A stretch of DNA of 41,803 nt from Dactylosporangium sp. AC04546 (lineage in GTDB: Bacteria; Actinomycetota; Actinomycetes; Mycobacteriales; Micromonosporaceae). The position numbers and the translations under genes were made by a program. The stretch is from the NCBI RefSeq assembly GCF_022095675.1, contig NZ_JAHYSG010000107.1, forward strand, positions 1 through 41,803, read 5' to 3'. Positions 24,271-31,999 of the stretch are shown here, in pieces. The notes beneath the pieces were generated by a model. It saw only the letters and a list, made by a program, of their open reading frames with translations. It did not search any database and was not told where the DNA came from. The stretch's first letter is position 1. Each line of letters opens with the position of its first letter.

Positions 24271-25384
24271 CTACCTGGAGTTCACCGTCCTGGCCCTGCT
24301 GTGGGGCTTCACGATCTGGCGGTTCACCCGCAGGCAGACCCCGCTGGGCAGGGCGGTCCGGCTCGTCGCCCTCCTGATCACGATCTCCTTCACGATCAAC
24401 CGCCGCGAGCTCTCGTACTGGACCGACCAGGCCCTGCATGTGGCCGACATTTCAGTACCGCTGAAGAACCTCGCGACCGTCGGCGCCTCGGCCGGCATGG
24501 TGCACATCGTCGGCCTGATGTCGCCCGACCCCGACCGGCACAGACGGCTGCGCGCCTGGACCTATGCGCTGCTCGCCGCCATGTCGGTGGCCATGGTGGT
24601 GCTGTTCCTGCTGGCGCCGCGCCGGATGGAGCGGTGGGACTTCGTGTACGAGCAGGCGGGCACGCCGATCGTCACCGCCTACGCCTGCCTGACCCAGCTC
24701 GGCCTCGCGGTCGGCCTGGCGTGCGCGATCGCGCTGTTCCGGCCGGGCGGCCGGCGGGCGGCGCCGGGCGCGCTGCGCACCGGGCTGCGGCTGCTGAGCG
24801 CCGGCGCGATCGTCGGCCTGCTGTTCATGCTCAACCGGATCGCGTTCCAGCTCACCAACGCGGCCGGCTGGTCGTTCTGGGACACCCCGGTCTTCACCGC
24901 GCTCTCGCGCATCCTGCTGGCGTCGATGCTGCTGCTGTTCGGCGCGGGCGCGGCGGTCCCGGCGTTCGGCGGGCTGCGCCGCTGGCTGTCGCACTATCTC
25001 GCGCTGCAGCGGCTGAGACCGATGTGGCAGGAACTGACGACGGCGGTGCCCGGCGTCGTGCTGGGCGGGCGGCCCGGCCGCGTGGAGGAGCTGTTCGCGT
25101 TCGGCAGCGTGGAGCTTCGCCTGTACCGCCGTATCATCGAGATCCGCGACGCTCAGTGGCAGCTGTCCGGCGGCGACGGCGGCCCACCGGCCCCGATGGG
25201 CAAACACGACGTGGACGGCGAGGTCCGCGAGCTGCTGGCATCGCGGCACGCCCAGCGCACCGCGGCCCAGCCGGTCACGGCCCCGCCGATCGCACCTCAA
25301 CCGGCCCCGCAGGCCGCGCGAAGCGTTGTGGCCACCCCCGTTGTATCCCCCGGCCACAACGACCCGCCCGACCACCCCCGGTGA
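24257..25384 (+). CDS. MAB_1171c-type multi-pass membrane protein
   Basis: 375 residues with about seven hydrophobic segments in the first 235 (for example LEFTVLALLWGFTIW, YALLAAMSVAMVVLFLLA, ILLASMLLLFGAGAAVPAF). A cytosolic domain with RRIIEIRDAQWQL and a Pro/Ala-rich tail follow. This is the layout of the actinobacterial MAB_1171c family, annotated as putative transporters without a proven substrate. It typically neighbours ImmA/IrrE proteases and XRE regulators, as here. The GTG start overlaps the protease gene. A membrane sensor for the protease-regulator pair is an alternative. Confidence 0.8.
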   Translation: MDPVDYLEFTVLALLWGFTIWRFTRRQTPLGRAVRLVALLITISFTINRRELSYWTDQALHVADISVPLKNLATVGASAGMVHIVGLMSPDPDRHRRLRAWTYALLAAMSVAMVVLFLLAPRRMERWDFVYEQAGTPIVTAYACLTQLGLAVGLACAIALFRPGGRRAAPGALRTGLRLLSAGAIVGLLFMLNRIAFQLTNAAGWSFWDTPVFTALSRILLASMLLLFGAGAAVPAFGGLRRWLSHYLALQRLRPMWQELTTAVPGVVLGGRPGRVEELFAFGSVELRLYRRIIEIRDAQWQLSGGDGGPPAPMGKHDVDGEVRELLASRHAQRTAAQPVTAPPIAPQPAPQAARSVVATPVVSPGHNDPPDHPR

Positions 25385-25476
25385 GTCAACTGTCGTTTAT
25401 GGGTCCCCCGCTCCCGTAAATCTCAGTTAATGTGGAGGCTTCCACCGCGAGGGTGGGATTGTCAAGGGTTGATGCC

Positions 25477-25881
25477 ATGACCGACATGACACTGGCGTCC
25501 AAGCTGGACCGCCTGTTTCGCACCGTGCACCCAGCCGGCCGCGCCGAGTTCACGTACGAGGAGGTCGCAACCGCCATCCGCGACCGCGGCGTGATGATCT
25601 CCCACACCTACATCTGGCAGTTACGCAAGGGCGCCCGCGACAACCCGACGAAGCGCCACCTCGAGGCCCTGGCCGACTTCTTCGGCGTGAACCCGGCCTA
25701 CTTCCTGGACGACGACGCCGCCAGACGCATCGACGAGCAGCTGGAGCTGCTCGCCGCCATGCGCGACAGCGCCGTGCGCACCGTCGCCCTACGGGCGGCC
25801 GGGCTGTCGGCGCCGAGCCTGGAGGCCATCCAGGGCATGATCGAGCAGGCCCGCAAGATCGAAGGGCTACCGCCGGCCTGA
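25477..25881 (+). CDS. EspR-like XRE-family DNA-binding protein
   Basis: 134 residues. The helix-turn-helix (ISHTYIWQLRKGARDNPTKR, about residues 40-59) and the tail (EQLELLAAMRDSAVRTVALR, then AGLSAP) align in layout with mycobacterial EspR, a nucleoid-associated regulator. LASKLDRLFRTVHPAGR opens it as in EspR. The ATG at 25477 is chosen for that match. It lies about 90 bases after the membrane-protein gene, behind its own region with a GTGGA/TCCAC dyad at 25431-25444. It may be a cleavage target of the nearby ImmA/IrrE protease. Confidence 0.88.
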   Translation: MTDMTLASKLDRLFRTVHPAGRAEFTYEEVATAIRDRGVMISHTYIWQLRKGARDNPTKRHLEALADFFGVNPAYFLDDDAARRIDEQLELLAAMRDSAVRTVALRAAGLSAPSLEAIQGMIEQARKIEGLPPA

Positions 25882-26019
25882 CCCCTGCGGAGTGGCACGC
25901 TTCTCGACCCCGGGGCAAACCCGTGTCAACCGCTCCGCCGGACTCCTCCGCGGTGGTCCGGAAGCCACACGGCGGGGCCTCATACGCCATCCGGCAAGCA
26001 CGGCGGCGATCCAGCAGGT

Positions 26020-27444
26020 TCAGTCGTCGCGGGAGAGAATCTTCAACGCGGCCACGACCTGGACTCGCTCGCCGTCGGCGAGGCACGGTGCGAAGCCGGC
26101 GATCGCGTAGGCCTGCCAGTACGGATCCTGGATCACGACGGCCGCGGTCAGTGCCTGCGCCAGGAGGTCCGCCGGCAGATGCGGGGCGAGGGCCGCCAGC
26201 CCCTGTGCGCGCCACTGCTCGTAGCGGGTGGCGGCAACCGTGGCCAACGCCTGCGCCTGCAGGTCGGCGGCAAGATGCGGCGCGACGTTCACGAGTGCCT
26301 GCACCCGCCAGTTCTCACGGCTGACGGCCGTGGCGGCGGCCCACGCCTCGTGCAGGGCGGCGGCGCGCTGCTCACCCTGCAGAAGCGGAGCAACCTCGAC
26401 CAGCGCGACCACACGCACCTCCCCGTCCCCGACGGCGTGTGCCGCAGCCGCCGCCTCCCGGATGGCCGCGGCCCGCTGCGCGTCGTCGAGGGCCGGAACA
26501 AGACCCACCAACGCCTTGACCTTGCTACCCGACACGGCAACGCCTACGGCCGCCGCCAACGCCCGGTCCAAAGCGGCCGGACGTTCGTCAACCGGCAGGT
26601 GCGGGGCCAGCCACACCAACCCCTGAGCCCGCAGCTCCTCCTTCGGGATCTCTGCAGCCACCCTCCAGGCCCTGCGCAGCAGATCTGCCGGCAGCATCGG
26701 CGCCAACGCCGCCAGCGCCCGAGGACGCCAATCGACCGAAGTGATCGCACACGCCACGTCCAACGCCTCATCCAGCAGCCGAGACGGCAGCAACGGCACA
26801 AGCGCAACCAGCCTGCGGCCACGAATGTCCTCGAAGACAACCGCACGGATCGCAGCCATCGCCACGGCCACGACGGCCGCTCGCTCCCCGTCCGTCAGCA
26901 ACGGCACCAGCCTGGTCAACGCCCCGGCCCGCTGGCTCGCGTCGCTGACGGCATACGCCGCCGCCACCGCCCGCTCCACCGTTGCGGCACGGTGCTCAAC
27001 CGGCGAATGCTGGGCCAGCCCGGCCAACCCCTCGGCCCGCCACGCGTCATCAGCGATGGCAGCGGCGGCCGCCACAGCACCTGGAAACAGATCGGCCGGG
27101 ACATATGGGGCGAGGCCGGTCAAGGCCTCGGCCCGGGCCGGCTCCGCACCGATGACAATCACCGTCGACACCGCCTCACGAAGGTGGGCCGGATCCAGAC
27201 GCGCCGCGATCCGCACCAGCGCTTCCCCACGATCCCACGGCCCCGGAAGCCCCCGCGCATGCGACAACGCCCTTGCCGCCGACCAGACACCCGTGTCCAG
27301 CAACACCTCCAGCAAATCCACCGGAATGACGTCGGTCGGTCCACTCCTGATGCTGATCGAGACAGCGTCACCCGGCACCGCGTTCCGGTCGGCGGCCTGA
27401 CGATCCTGCCCGGAACGGCTCACCCCGCCATTATCGTCCAACAC
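26020..27444 (-). CDS. Stand-alone alpha-solenoid repeat protein
   Basis: 474 residues. After about 40 polar residues, the rest is roughly 11 helical repeats of 32 to 37 residues with the pattern WRxQALxxLAPHLPxDLxxxAL (shown as spaced consensus). The last three units start at WRVQAL, WRAQGL and WQAYAI, each 32 residues apart. No enzymatic domain or membrane segment is seen. Similar repeats occur as sensor ends of actinobacterial ATPases, but here they stand alone. Base composition is lower in GC than the neighbours in the 5' half, hinting at transfer or drift. A binding scaffold is the safest call. Confidence 0.8.
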   Translation of the reverse strand: MLDDNGGVSRSGQDRQAADRNAVPGDAVSISIRSGPTDVIPVDLLEVLLDTGVWSAARALSHARGLPGPWDRGEALVRIAARLDPAHLREAVSTVIVIGAEPARAEALTGLAPYVPADLFPGAVAAAAAIADDAWRAEGLAGLAQHSPVEHRAATVERAVAAAYAVSDASQRAGALTRLVPLLTDGERAAVVAVAMAAIRAVVFEDIRGRRLVALVPLLPSRLLDEALDVACAITSVDWRPRALAALAPMLPADLLRRAWRVAAEIPKEELRAQGLVWLAPHLPVDERPAALDRALAAAVGVAVSGSKVKALVGLVPALDDAQRAAAIREAAAAAHAVGDGEVRVVALVEVAPLLQGEQRAAALHEAWAAATAVSRENWRVQALVNVAPHLAADLQAQALATVAATRYEQWRAQGLAALAPHLPADLLAQALTAAVVIQDPYWQAYAIAGFAPCLADGERVQVVAALKILSRDD

Positions 27445-27757
27445 GGCACCGGCAGGACCAGCCGCTCAAACCCACGTTCACCTGCACTCCTCGCTCCGTG
27501 CACCATGCCCAGACGACGGGTCATACGCCTGGTCATCGACGCTATCCCCGATAGTTCTTGCCCAACATCGTTCTCATCGCCGCAGTGAGATCGCCATCGC
27601 TCAATCCCTGGAACGGGCCGTATCCGCCGGCATTTTGTCCGGATTGGCAGGGATCTTGCCCGATATATTGATCACCGCCCCGAACATGCATTGACTATGA
27701 TCTTTGGCCAACATGCATATGCAGCGAGCCTGGTCTATGTGATGTGAATACCGCCTA
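27445..27757. other. Intergenic region of lower GC
   Basis: 313 bases with AT-richer stretches (GATATATTGATC near 27660) and ACATGCAT repeated at about 27686 and 27712. No coding frame is supported. It probably holds the promoter of the solenoid gene, and it follows the 3' end of a broken BMP-like fragment. No clear -35/-10 or terminator was identified. Confidence 0.5.
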
Positions 27758-28018
27758 TCACGGGCTCGCCGCGACCGCCTCGGTGATGGCGCGGACGACT
27801 CCGTCGCGCGGCGCGGCAGCGTCCACAGTGGACAAGTTCCCGTTGGCCATCCCGCCGACGGTCACGAAGCGTCGATCAGGGAAGGTGGCCGCACCCCGTT
27901 GGGCCACCTCGACAGCCGGTGAACCGGCGGCGAACACCAGATTGCATCCGCCTTGCGCGAGGCTGGCCAGGAACGTCAGCGCGTTGTCGACCGCCACCAC
28001 AGGCTGCTTCCGCGGCAC
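27758..28018 (-). pseudogene. BMP-lipoprotein-like fragment
   Basis: From a GTG at 28018 with GGAGG 5 bases upstream, 86 codons encode ALTFLASLAQGGCNLVFAAG, then FPDRRFVTVGG. This pattern resembles part of the BMP/Med-type periplasmic binding domain: a search for a lone instance in a cell-surface lipoprotein, normally over 300 residues. No signal peptide or lipobox is present. It is either a decayed remnant or a small protein built from one lobe. Family assignment is from pattern only. Confidence 0.45.
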
Positions 28019-28179
28019 CGCAACCTCCAGACAGGAACACCGACCGATGGGCGGCAACACGCTACACGCCGAGCTGCGGTCAGCGAACCCTAGATCGCCC
28101 GAAGGTCTGGGGTGGGGGCCGCGGGTGGTCCGGCCGGGACGTACGAGGCAAACGAACGTTCCGCGGGCGCGTGCGGAGG

Positions 28180-28665
28180 CTACATCGGGCGTTCGCTCCC
28201 GAGCCACTCGCGGATGCCCGCGAACACGCCGGGCCCGTAGTCGCCCGTCACGCTGCGGGCCAGGTCGGCGATCGTCACCCCGCGCAGGGCAGCCCGCCAG
28301 GCCTCGTCGGCCGCCGCCATCGCCCGCGAGATCGCGCACGGGGCCGTACAGGCGTCGGCCGGGGTCGCGAGCGGGCCCCGCTGGCGGATCTCCGTGCAGA
28401 CGAACGCGGGCACGGGCCCGTCGACCGCTTCAACCACGTCCAGGACGGTGATTTGCCCCGCCGCGCGGGTAAGCGCATAACCGCCGGCGTGGCCCTGCAC
28501 CGACTGGACCAGCCCGGCCCGCGACAGCGCCTGGAGCTGCTTGGCCAGGTAGCTGGGCGAGACGTCGTGCAGCTCGGCGAGGCGGGCGGCCGGCACCGGA
28601 TGCTCCGCGGCGGTGAGCACCACGCAGCAGTGCAGCGCCCACTCGACACCGCCGGACATCTTCAT
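28180..28665 (-). CDS. Rrf2-family regulator with three cysteines
   Basis: 161 residues. The N-terminal winged helix contains ARLAELHDVSPSYLAKQLQA, the Rrf2 recognition region, followed by a GHAGGYAL wing. Cysteines at 90, 106 and 110 lie where IscR and NsrR carry their iron-sulphur ligands, but the spacing (15 then 3 residues) differs from theirs. It may bind a cluster or sense thiols. It is divergent from an NAD(P)-binding gene, with two tandem dyads between. ATG 28665 is used; GTG 28671 is possible. Confidence 0.88.
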   Translation of the reverse strand: MKMSGGVEWALHCCVVLTAAEHPVPAARLAELHDVSPSYLAKQLQALSRAGLVQSVQGHAGGYALTRAAGQITVLDVVEAVDGPVPAFVCTEIRQRGPLATPADACTAPCAISRAMAAADEAWRAALRGVTIADLARSVTGDYGPGVFAGIREWLGSERPM

Positions 28666-28681
28666 CGTCACATCGTACTTG

Positions 28682-28734
28682 ACTCGGACACTTCTCATCC
28701 GAGTAGAGTTGACCCGGACAACAGATATCCGAGT
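28682..28734. promoter_or_regulatory. Two tandem Rrf2 operator dyads
   Basis: ACTCGGA-N9-TCCGAGT at 28682-28704 and ACCCGGA-N9-TCCGAGT at 28712-28734 repeat with an exact 30-base step, about three helical turns. Each is preceded by TTG (TTGACT, TTGACC), possible -35 elements. TTGACT with TAGAGT 19 bases later is a possible plus-strand promoter for 28762. Confidence 0.82.
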
Positions 28735-28761
28735 TCGTGAAGTCACCCTCTGGAGGGCATC

Positions 28762-29517
28762 GTGAAGATCGTGGTCATCGGTGGTACCGGACTGATCGGC
28801 TCCAAGCTCGTAGAGCTGCTGCGGGCCGCGGGTCACGAGGCCGTGCCCGCCTCGCCGGGCACCGGGGTCAACACCATCACCGGCGAGGGGCTGGCCGACG
28901 TGCTGGCCGGCGCCGACGTCGTGGTCGACGTGGCGAACTCCCCCTCGTTCGAGGACCACGCGGTGCTGGAGTTCTTCCAGACCTCGGGCAAGAACCTCCT
29001 CGCCGCCGAGGCGGAGGCCGGCGTGGGCCACCACGTCGCGCTGTCGATCGTCGGCACCGACCGGGCCCCGGACAGCGGCTACCTGCGGGCCAAGGTGGCG
29101 CAGGAGGCGCTGGTCAAGGACGCCGGGATCCCGTACACCATCGTCCGGGCCACCCAGTTCTTCGAGTTCGCTGGCGCGATCGCCCAGTCGGCCCGCACCG
29201 CCGACGGCTACCACCTCTCCCCCGGCGCGATGCAGCCCATCGCCGCCGCGGAGGTGTCGGCCACCCTCGCCGATGTGGCGCCGTCGGCGCCGCTCAACGG
29301 GACCGTCGACCTGGCCGGCCCGGAGCGGTTCTCGCACGCGGAGTTCGTGCGGCGCTGGCTGGAGGCGACCGAGGGCCCGGAGGCGGCGCGCGAGGTGCGG
29401 ATCGACCCGGAGGCCCGCTACTTCGGCACTCGACTGGACGACACCACCATCGTCCCCACCGGCCCCGCCCGCATCGGCGCCATCACGTTCGCCCAGTGGC
29501 TGGCCGCCCGCGGCTGA
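28762..29517 (+). CDS. NAD(P)-binding atypical SDR, NmrA/quinone-reductase-like
   Basis: 251 residues. The Rossmann motif is GGTGLIG at about 7-13, and the YLRAK region near 112-116 corresponds to the usual YxxxK site. PYTIVRATQFFEF matches the substrate-side strand of atypical SDRs. The usual role is NAD(P)H-dependent reduction or redox sensing, perhaps of quinones. GGAGGG lies 5 bases upstream of the GTG. It is probably controlled by the divergent Rrf2 regulator through the two tandem dyads. Confidence 0.9.
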   Translation: MKIVVIGGTGLIGSKLVELLRAAGHEAVPASPGTGVNTITGEGLADVLAGADVVVDVANSPSFEDHAVLEFFQTSGKNLLAAEAEAGVGHHVALSIVGTDRAPDSGYLRAKVAQEALVKDAGIPYTIVRATQFFEFAGAIAQSARTADGYHLSPGAMQPIAAAEVSATLADVAPSAPLNGTVDLAGPERFSHAEFVRRWLEATEGPEAAREVRIDPEARYFGTRLDDTTIVPTGPARIGAITFAQWLAARG

Positions 29518-29533
29518 TCCTCCTACGGCACGA

Positions 29534-30187
29534 CTACGGCACGACCAGGCCCGACTCGTAGGCGAAGACGACGAGCTGGGCCCGGTCGCGCGCGTGCAGC
29601 TTGGTCATCGCCCGGCTCACATGGGTCTTGGCGGTGGCCAGGCTGATGAGCATGCGGCCGGCGATCTCGTCGTTGGACAGGCCACGGGCGGCGAGGACGA
29701 CGACCTCGCGCTCCCGGTTGGTCAGCGCGGCCAGCGCGGCGCCCAGCGGCGCGCGGGGCGGCCGGGCGACGAACTCGCCGATGAGCCGCCGGGTGATCGC
29801 CGGCGACAGCAGCGCGTCGCCGCGCGCGGCCACCCGAACCCCGTGCAGCAGGTCCTCCGGCTCGGTGTCCTTGACCATGAAGCCGGCGGCGCCCGCGCGC
29901 AGTGCCGCGTACACATACTCGTCCAGGCCGTAGTTGGTCAGAATCACCACGTGCGTGTCGGACAGCGCCGGATCGGCGGCGATGCGGCGGGTGGCCTCGA
30001 TGCCGTCGAGCCTGGGCATCTGGATGTCGACGAGGGCGACGTCGGGCCGCAGCTCGGCGGCGAGCTCGACCCCGCGCTCGCCGTCGGCCGCCTCGCCGAC
30101 GACCTCGAACTCGTCCTCGGCGTCGAGCAGCGCCCGGAACCCGGCCCGGATGAGCGCCTGGTCGTCGACGAGCAGCACCCTGATCAC
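29534..30187 (-). CDS. NarL/FixJ-family response regulator
   Basis: 217 residues. The receiver domain has acidic Asp8-Asp9, phospho-acceptor Asp54 in VALVDIQMP, a Thr/Asn switch (ILTNYG) and Lys in MVKDTEP. The C-terminal LuxR helix-turn-helix reads LTNREREVVVLAARGLSNDE and TAKTHVSRAMTKL. It overlaps the kinase gene by 4 bases (ATGA) and is its cognate partner. Targets may include the divergent multicopper-oxidase operon, which is inference from position. Confidence 0.93.
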   Translation of the reverse strand: MIRVLLVDDQALIRAGFRALLDAEDEFEVVGEAADGERGVELAAELRPDVALVDIQMPRLDGIEATRRIAADPALSDTHVVILTNYGLDEYVYAALRAGAAGFMVKDTEPEDLLHGVRVAARGDALLSPAITRRLIGEFVARPPRAPLGAALAALTNREREVVVLAARGLSNDEIAGRMLISLATAKTHVSRAMTKLHARDRAQLVVFAYESGLVVP

Positions 30188-31473
30188 GCCGCCACCAGGG
30201 GCAGGGTCGCGCTGACGGTGAACCCGCCCTCCGGCCGCGGACCGGCGTGCAGCGAGCCGCCGAGCGCGGCCACCCGCTCGTGCATGCCGGTGAGGCCCAG
30301 GCCACGGCGGGGCGACGCGGCGTCACCACGACCCGCGTCCCCGCTGCCGGCCCCACCACTGCCGGCCCCACCGCTGCCGGCCGTGCCACGACCGACCACG
30401 CCATCGCCGAGCACGACACTGCCTGCGACGCCACCACCCGGCACACCACTGCCGGCCACACCCCGGGCCGCCGTGCCATGGCCGGTGTCGTCGACCCGCA
30501 CGGTGAGCGTCTCCTCGCCGTAGCCGAGGTGGACCGCCGCGGTGGCCGCGCCGGCGTGGCGGGACACGTTGGTGAGGGCCTCCTGGACGATGCGGTACGC
30601 GGCGCCGTCGACCGGGCCGGGCAGCGCCCGCGGCTCGCCGTCGACGTGGACGGTGACCGGCAGCCCGGCCCGGCGGGCACCGTCGACCAGCGCGTCGAGG
30701 CGGGCCAGCCCCGACTCGGGCGCGTCGCCCCGCAGCACCTCCAGGGTGTCGCGCAGCTCCCGCATCGCGTCACCGCTGGCCTGCTGGATCGCGACCAGCG
30801 CGGCCGGGACCGGCTCGTCACGCCGGCGGGCCAGGTGCACGGCGACGCCGGCCTGCACCTTGATGATGGAGATGCTGTGGGTCAGCGAGTCGTGCAGCTC
30901 GCGGGCGATGCGAATGCGCTCCTCGTCGGCGCGGCGCCGGGCGGTCTCCTCCCGGGTGCGCTCCGCGTCGGCGGCCCGCTGCTCGACCTCGTCAAGGTAG
31001 GCGCGGTGCTGCCGGAACACCTCGCCGAGCACGCTCGCCGCGACCATCCAGCCGATGAGCAGGAACCAGCGCTGGAACAGGTCGGGCGGCGGGTCGCCGG
31101 CGCTGCGCAGTAACTCCCCGGCGAAGCCCAGGACGAGGATGGCCGCGATCGTCGCGCCGGCCGTGACCCGGTGCCCGGCCCGGACCACGGTGTAGAGGGC
31201 GACCATCGCCGGCACTGCCGGCGCGACGCCCGGATAGCCGGCGACGAGGTAGCCGACGAGACACGCCGCGGCGACCACGAGCACCGGCCGCGGGAAGCGG
31301 GCGCGCAGCGTGAGTGGCAGCGCGCCGCCGAGCAGCAGCAGGGCCGCGCCGGCGTCGAACGGCAGCCGGGCGGGCGGCGCGGCGACCCCGCCGGCCAGCG
31401 CGACCAGCGCCACGGCCACGGCGAGCGCCGCGTCGCGCCTCCACTGCGGCAGCTGCCGCCAACGACGAACCAT
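30184..31473 (-). CDS. Sensor histidine kinase with a glycine-rich ATP-lid insertion
   Basis: 429 residues. About five transmembrane helices lie within 15-150, then a coiled segment, then a HisKA_3 site with His194 in IARELHDSL. The ATPase has N302 (VQEALTNVSRH), DTGHG at 329-333 and GLGLTGM at 391-397. Between the last two lie about 57 Gly/Ala/Ser/Val residues (GSGGAGSGGAGSG type), where the family usually has about 15-20. The insertion comes from an imperfect GC repeat at about 30310-30480. Whether the kinase remains active cannot be seen. The signal is unknown. Confidence 0.9.
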   Translation of the reverse strand: MVRRWRQLPQWRRDAALAVAVALVALAGGVAAPPARLPFDAGAALLLLGGALPLTLRARFPRPVLVVAAACLVGYLVAGYPGVAPAVPAMVALYTVVRAGHRVTAGATIAAILVLGFAGELLRSAGDPPPDLFQRWFLLIGWMVAASVLGEVFRQHRAYLDEVEQRAADAERTREETARRRADEERIRIARELHDSLTHSISIIKVQAGVAVHLARRRDEPVPAALVAIQQASGDAMRELRDTLEVLRGDAPESGLARLDALVDGARRAGLPVTVHVDGEPRALPGPVDGAAYRIVQEALTNVSRHAGAATAAVHLGYGEETLTVRVDDTGHGTAARGVAGSGVPGGGVAGSVVLGDGVVGRGTAGSGGAGSGGAGSGDAGRGDAASPRRGLGLTGMHERVAALGGSLHAGPRPEGGFTVSATLPLVAA

Positions 31474-31551
31474 GCGCCGACGGTAGCCGCTCGCCGCGCG
31501 GACCACGTCGGACCCAGGTCTGAGTCGCGAGTACATCCAGCGTGGTAGTCG

Positions 31552-31569
31552 CGGACCAACCCCGGTCCG
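31552..31569. promoter_or_regulatory. Candidate operator dyad before the oxidase operon
   Basis: CGGACC (31552-31557) and GGTCCG (31564-31569) flank 6 bases, about 38 bases upstream of the membrane-protein ATG and in the divergent region shared with the kinase gene. It could serve the response regulator; it is short. Confidence 0.3.
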
Positions 31570-31606
31570 ATGTGCCGGAGCGCCGCGAGGAGCACCGTGT
31601 CGAGAC

Positions 31607-31999
31607 ATGAAATCCCACACGTTGCTGCGCGGCACGACCGCCGTGCTCGCCGTCCTGGCCGTCGCCCAGGTCGGGTTCGCCGGCAGCTTCCTCAGCGGCC
31701 ACTACCCGCCGCTGCGCTGGCACAGCCTCACCGGCATCACCATGGTCGCCGTGGCCCTGGTCCAGGCCGTCGTCGTCCTGCTGCCCGGCCGGCGCGACCG
31801 GCCCCGGTCGATCCTCGTCGGCGGCCTGATCCTGCCGTTCGCGCTGGCCGCCCAGGGCGCCCTCGGCATGACGCGCATCCTGGGCCTGCACGTGCCGATC
31901 GGGGTGTTCATGGTGATCGGCACCCTGCGCCTGGCCGCCTGGGCATGGGGGACGGCACCGAGGCCGAGCGCGTCGAAAGCCGAAGAGGTCGCAGCATGA
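31607..31999 (+). CDS. Small four-helix membrane protein
   Basis: 130 residues with four hydrophobic stretches (TTAVLAVLAVAQVGFAG; GITMVAVALVQAVVVLL; ILVGGLILPFALAAQGAL; VPIGVFMVIGTLRLAAWAW) and a short charged tail. No motif is recognised. It overlaps the multicopper oxidase by 4 bases (ATGA). It may anchor or supply the oxidase, or pass electrons or copper to it. Confidence 0.8.
   Translation: MKSHTLLRGTTAVLAVLAVAQVGFAGSFLSGHYPPLRWHSLTGITMVAVALVQAVVVLLPGRRDRPRSILVGGLILPFALAAQGALGMTRILGLHVPIGVFMVIGTLRLAAWAWGTAPRPSASKAEEVAA

Noticed and set aside
30310..30480. Possible CRISPR-like or minisatellite array
   Set aside because: Units are short, imperfect and in frame within the kinase ATPase domain; no spacers or cas genes exist.
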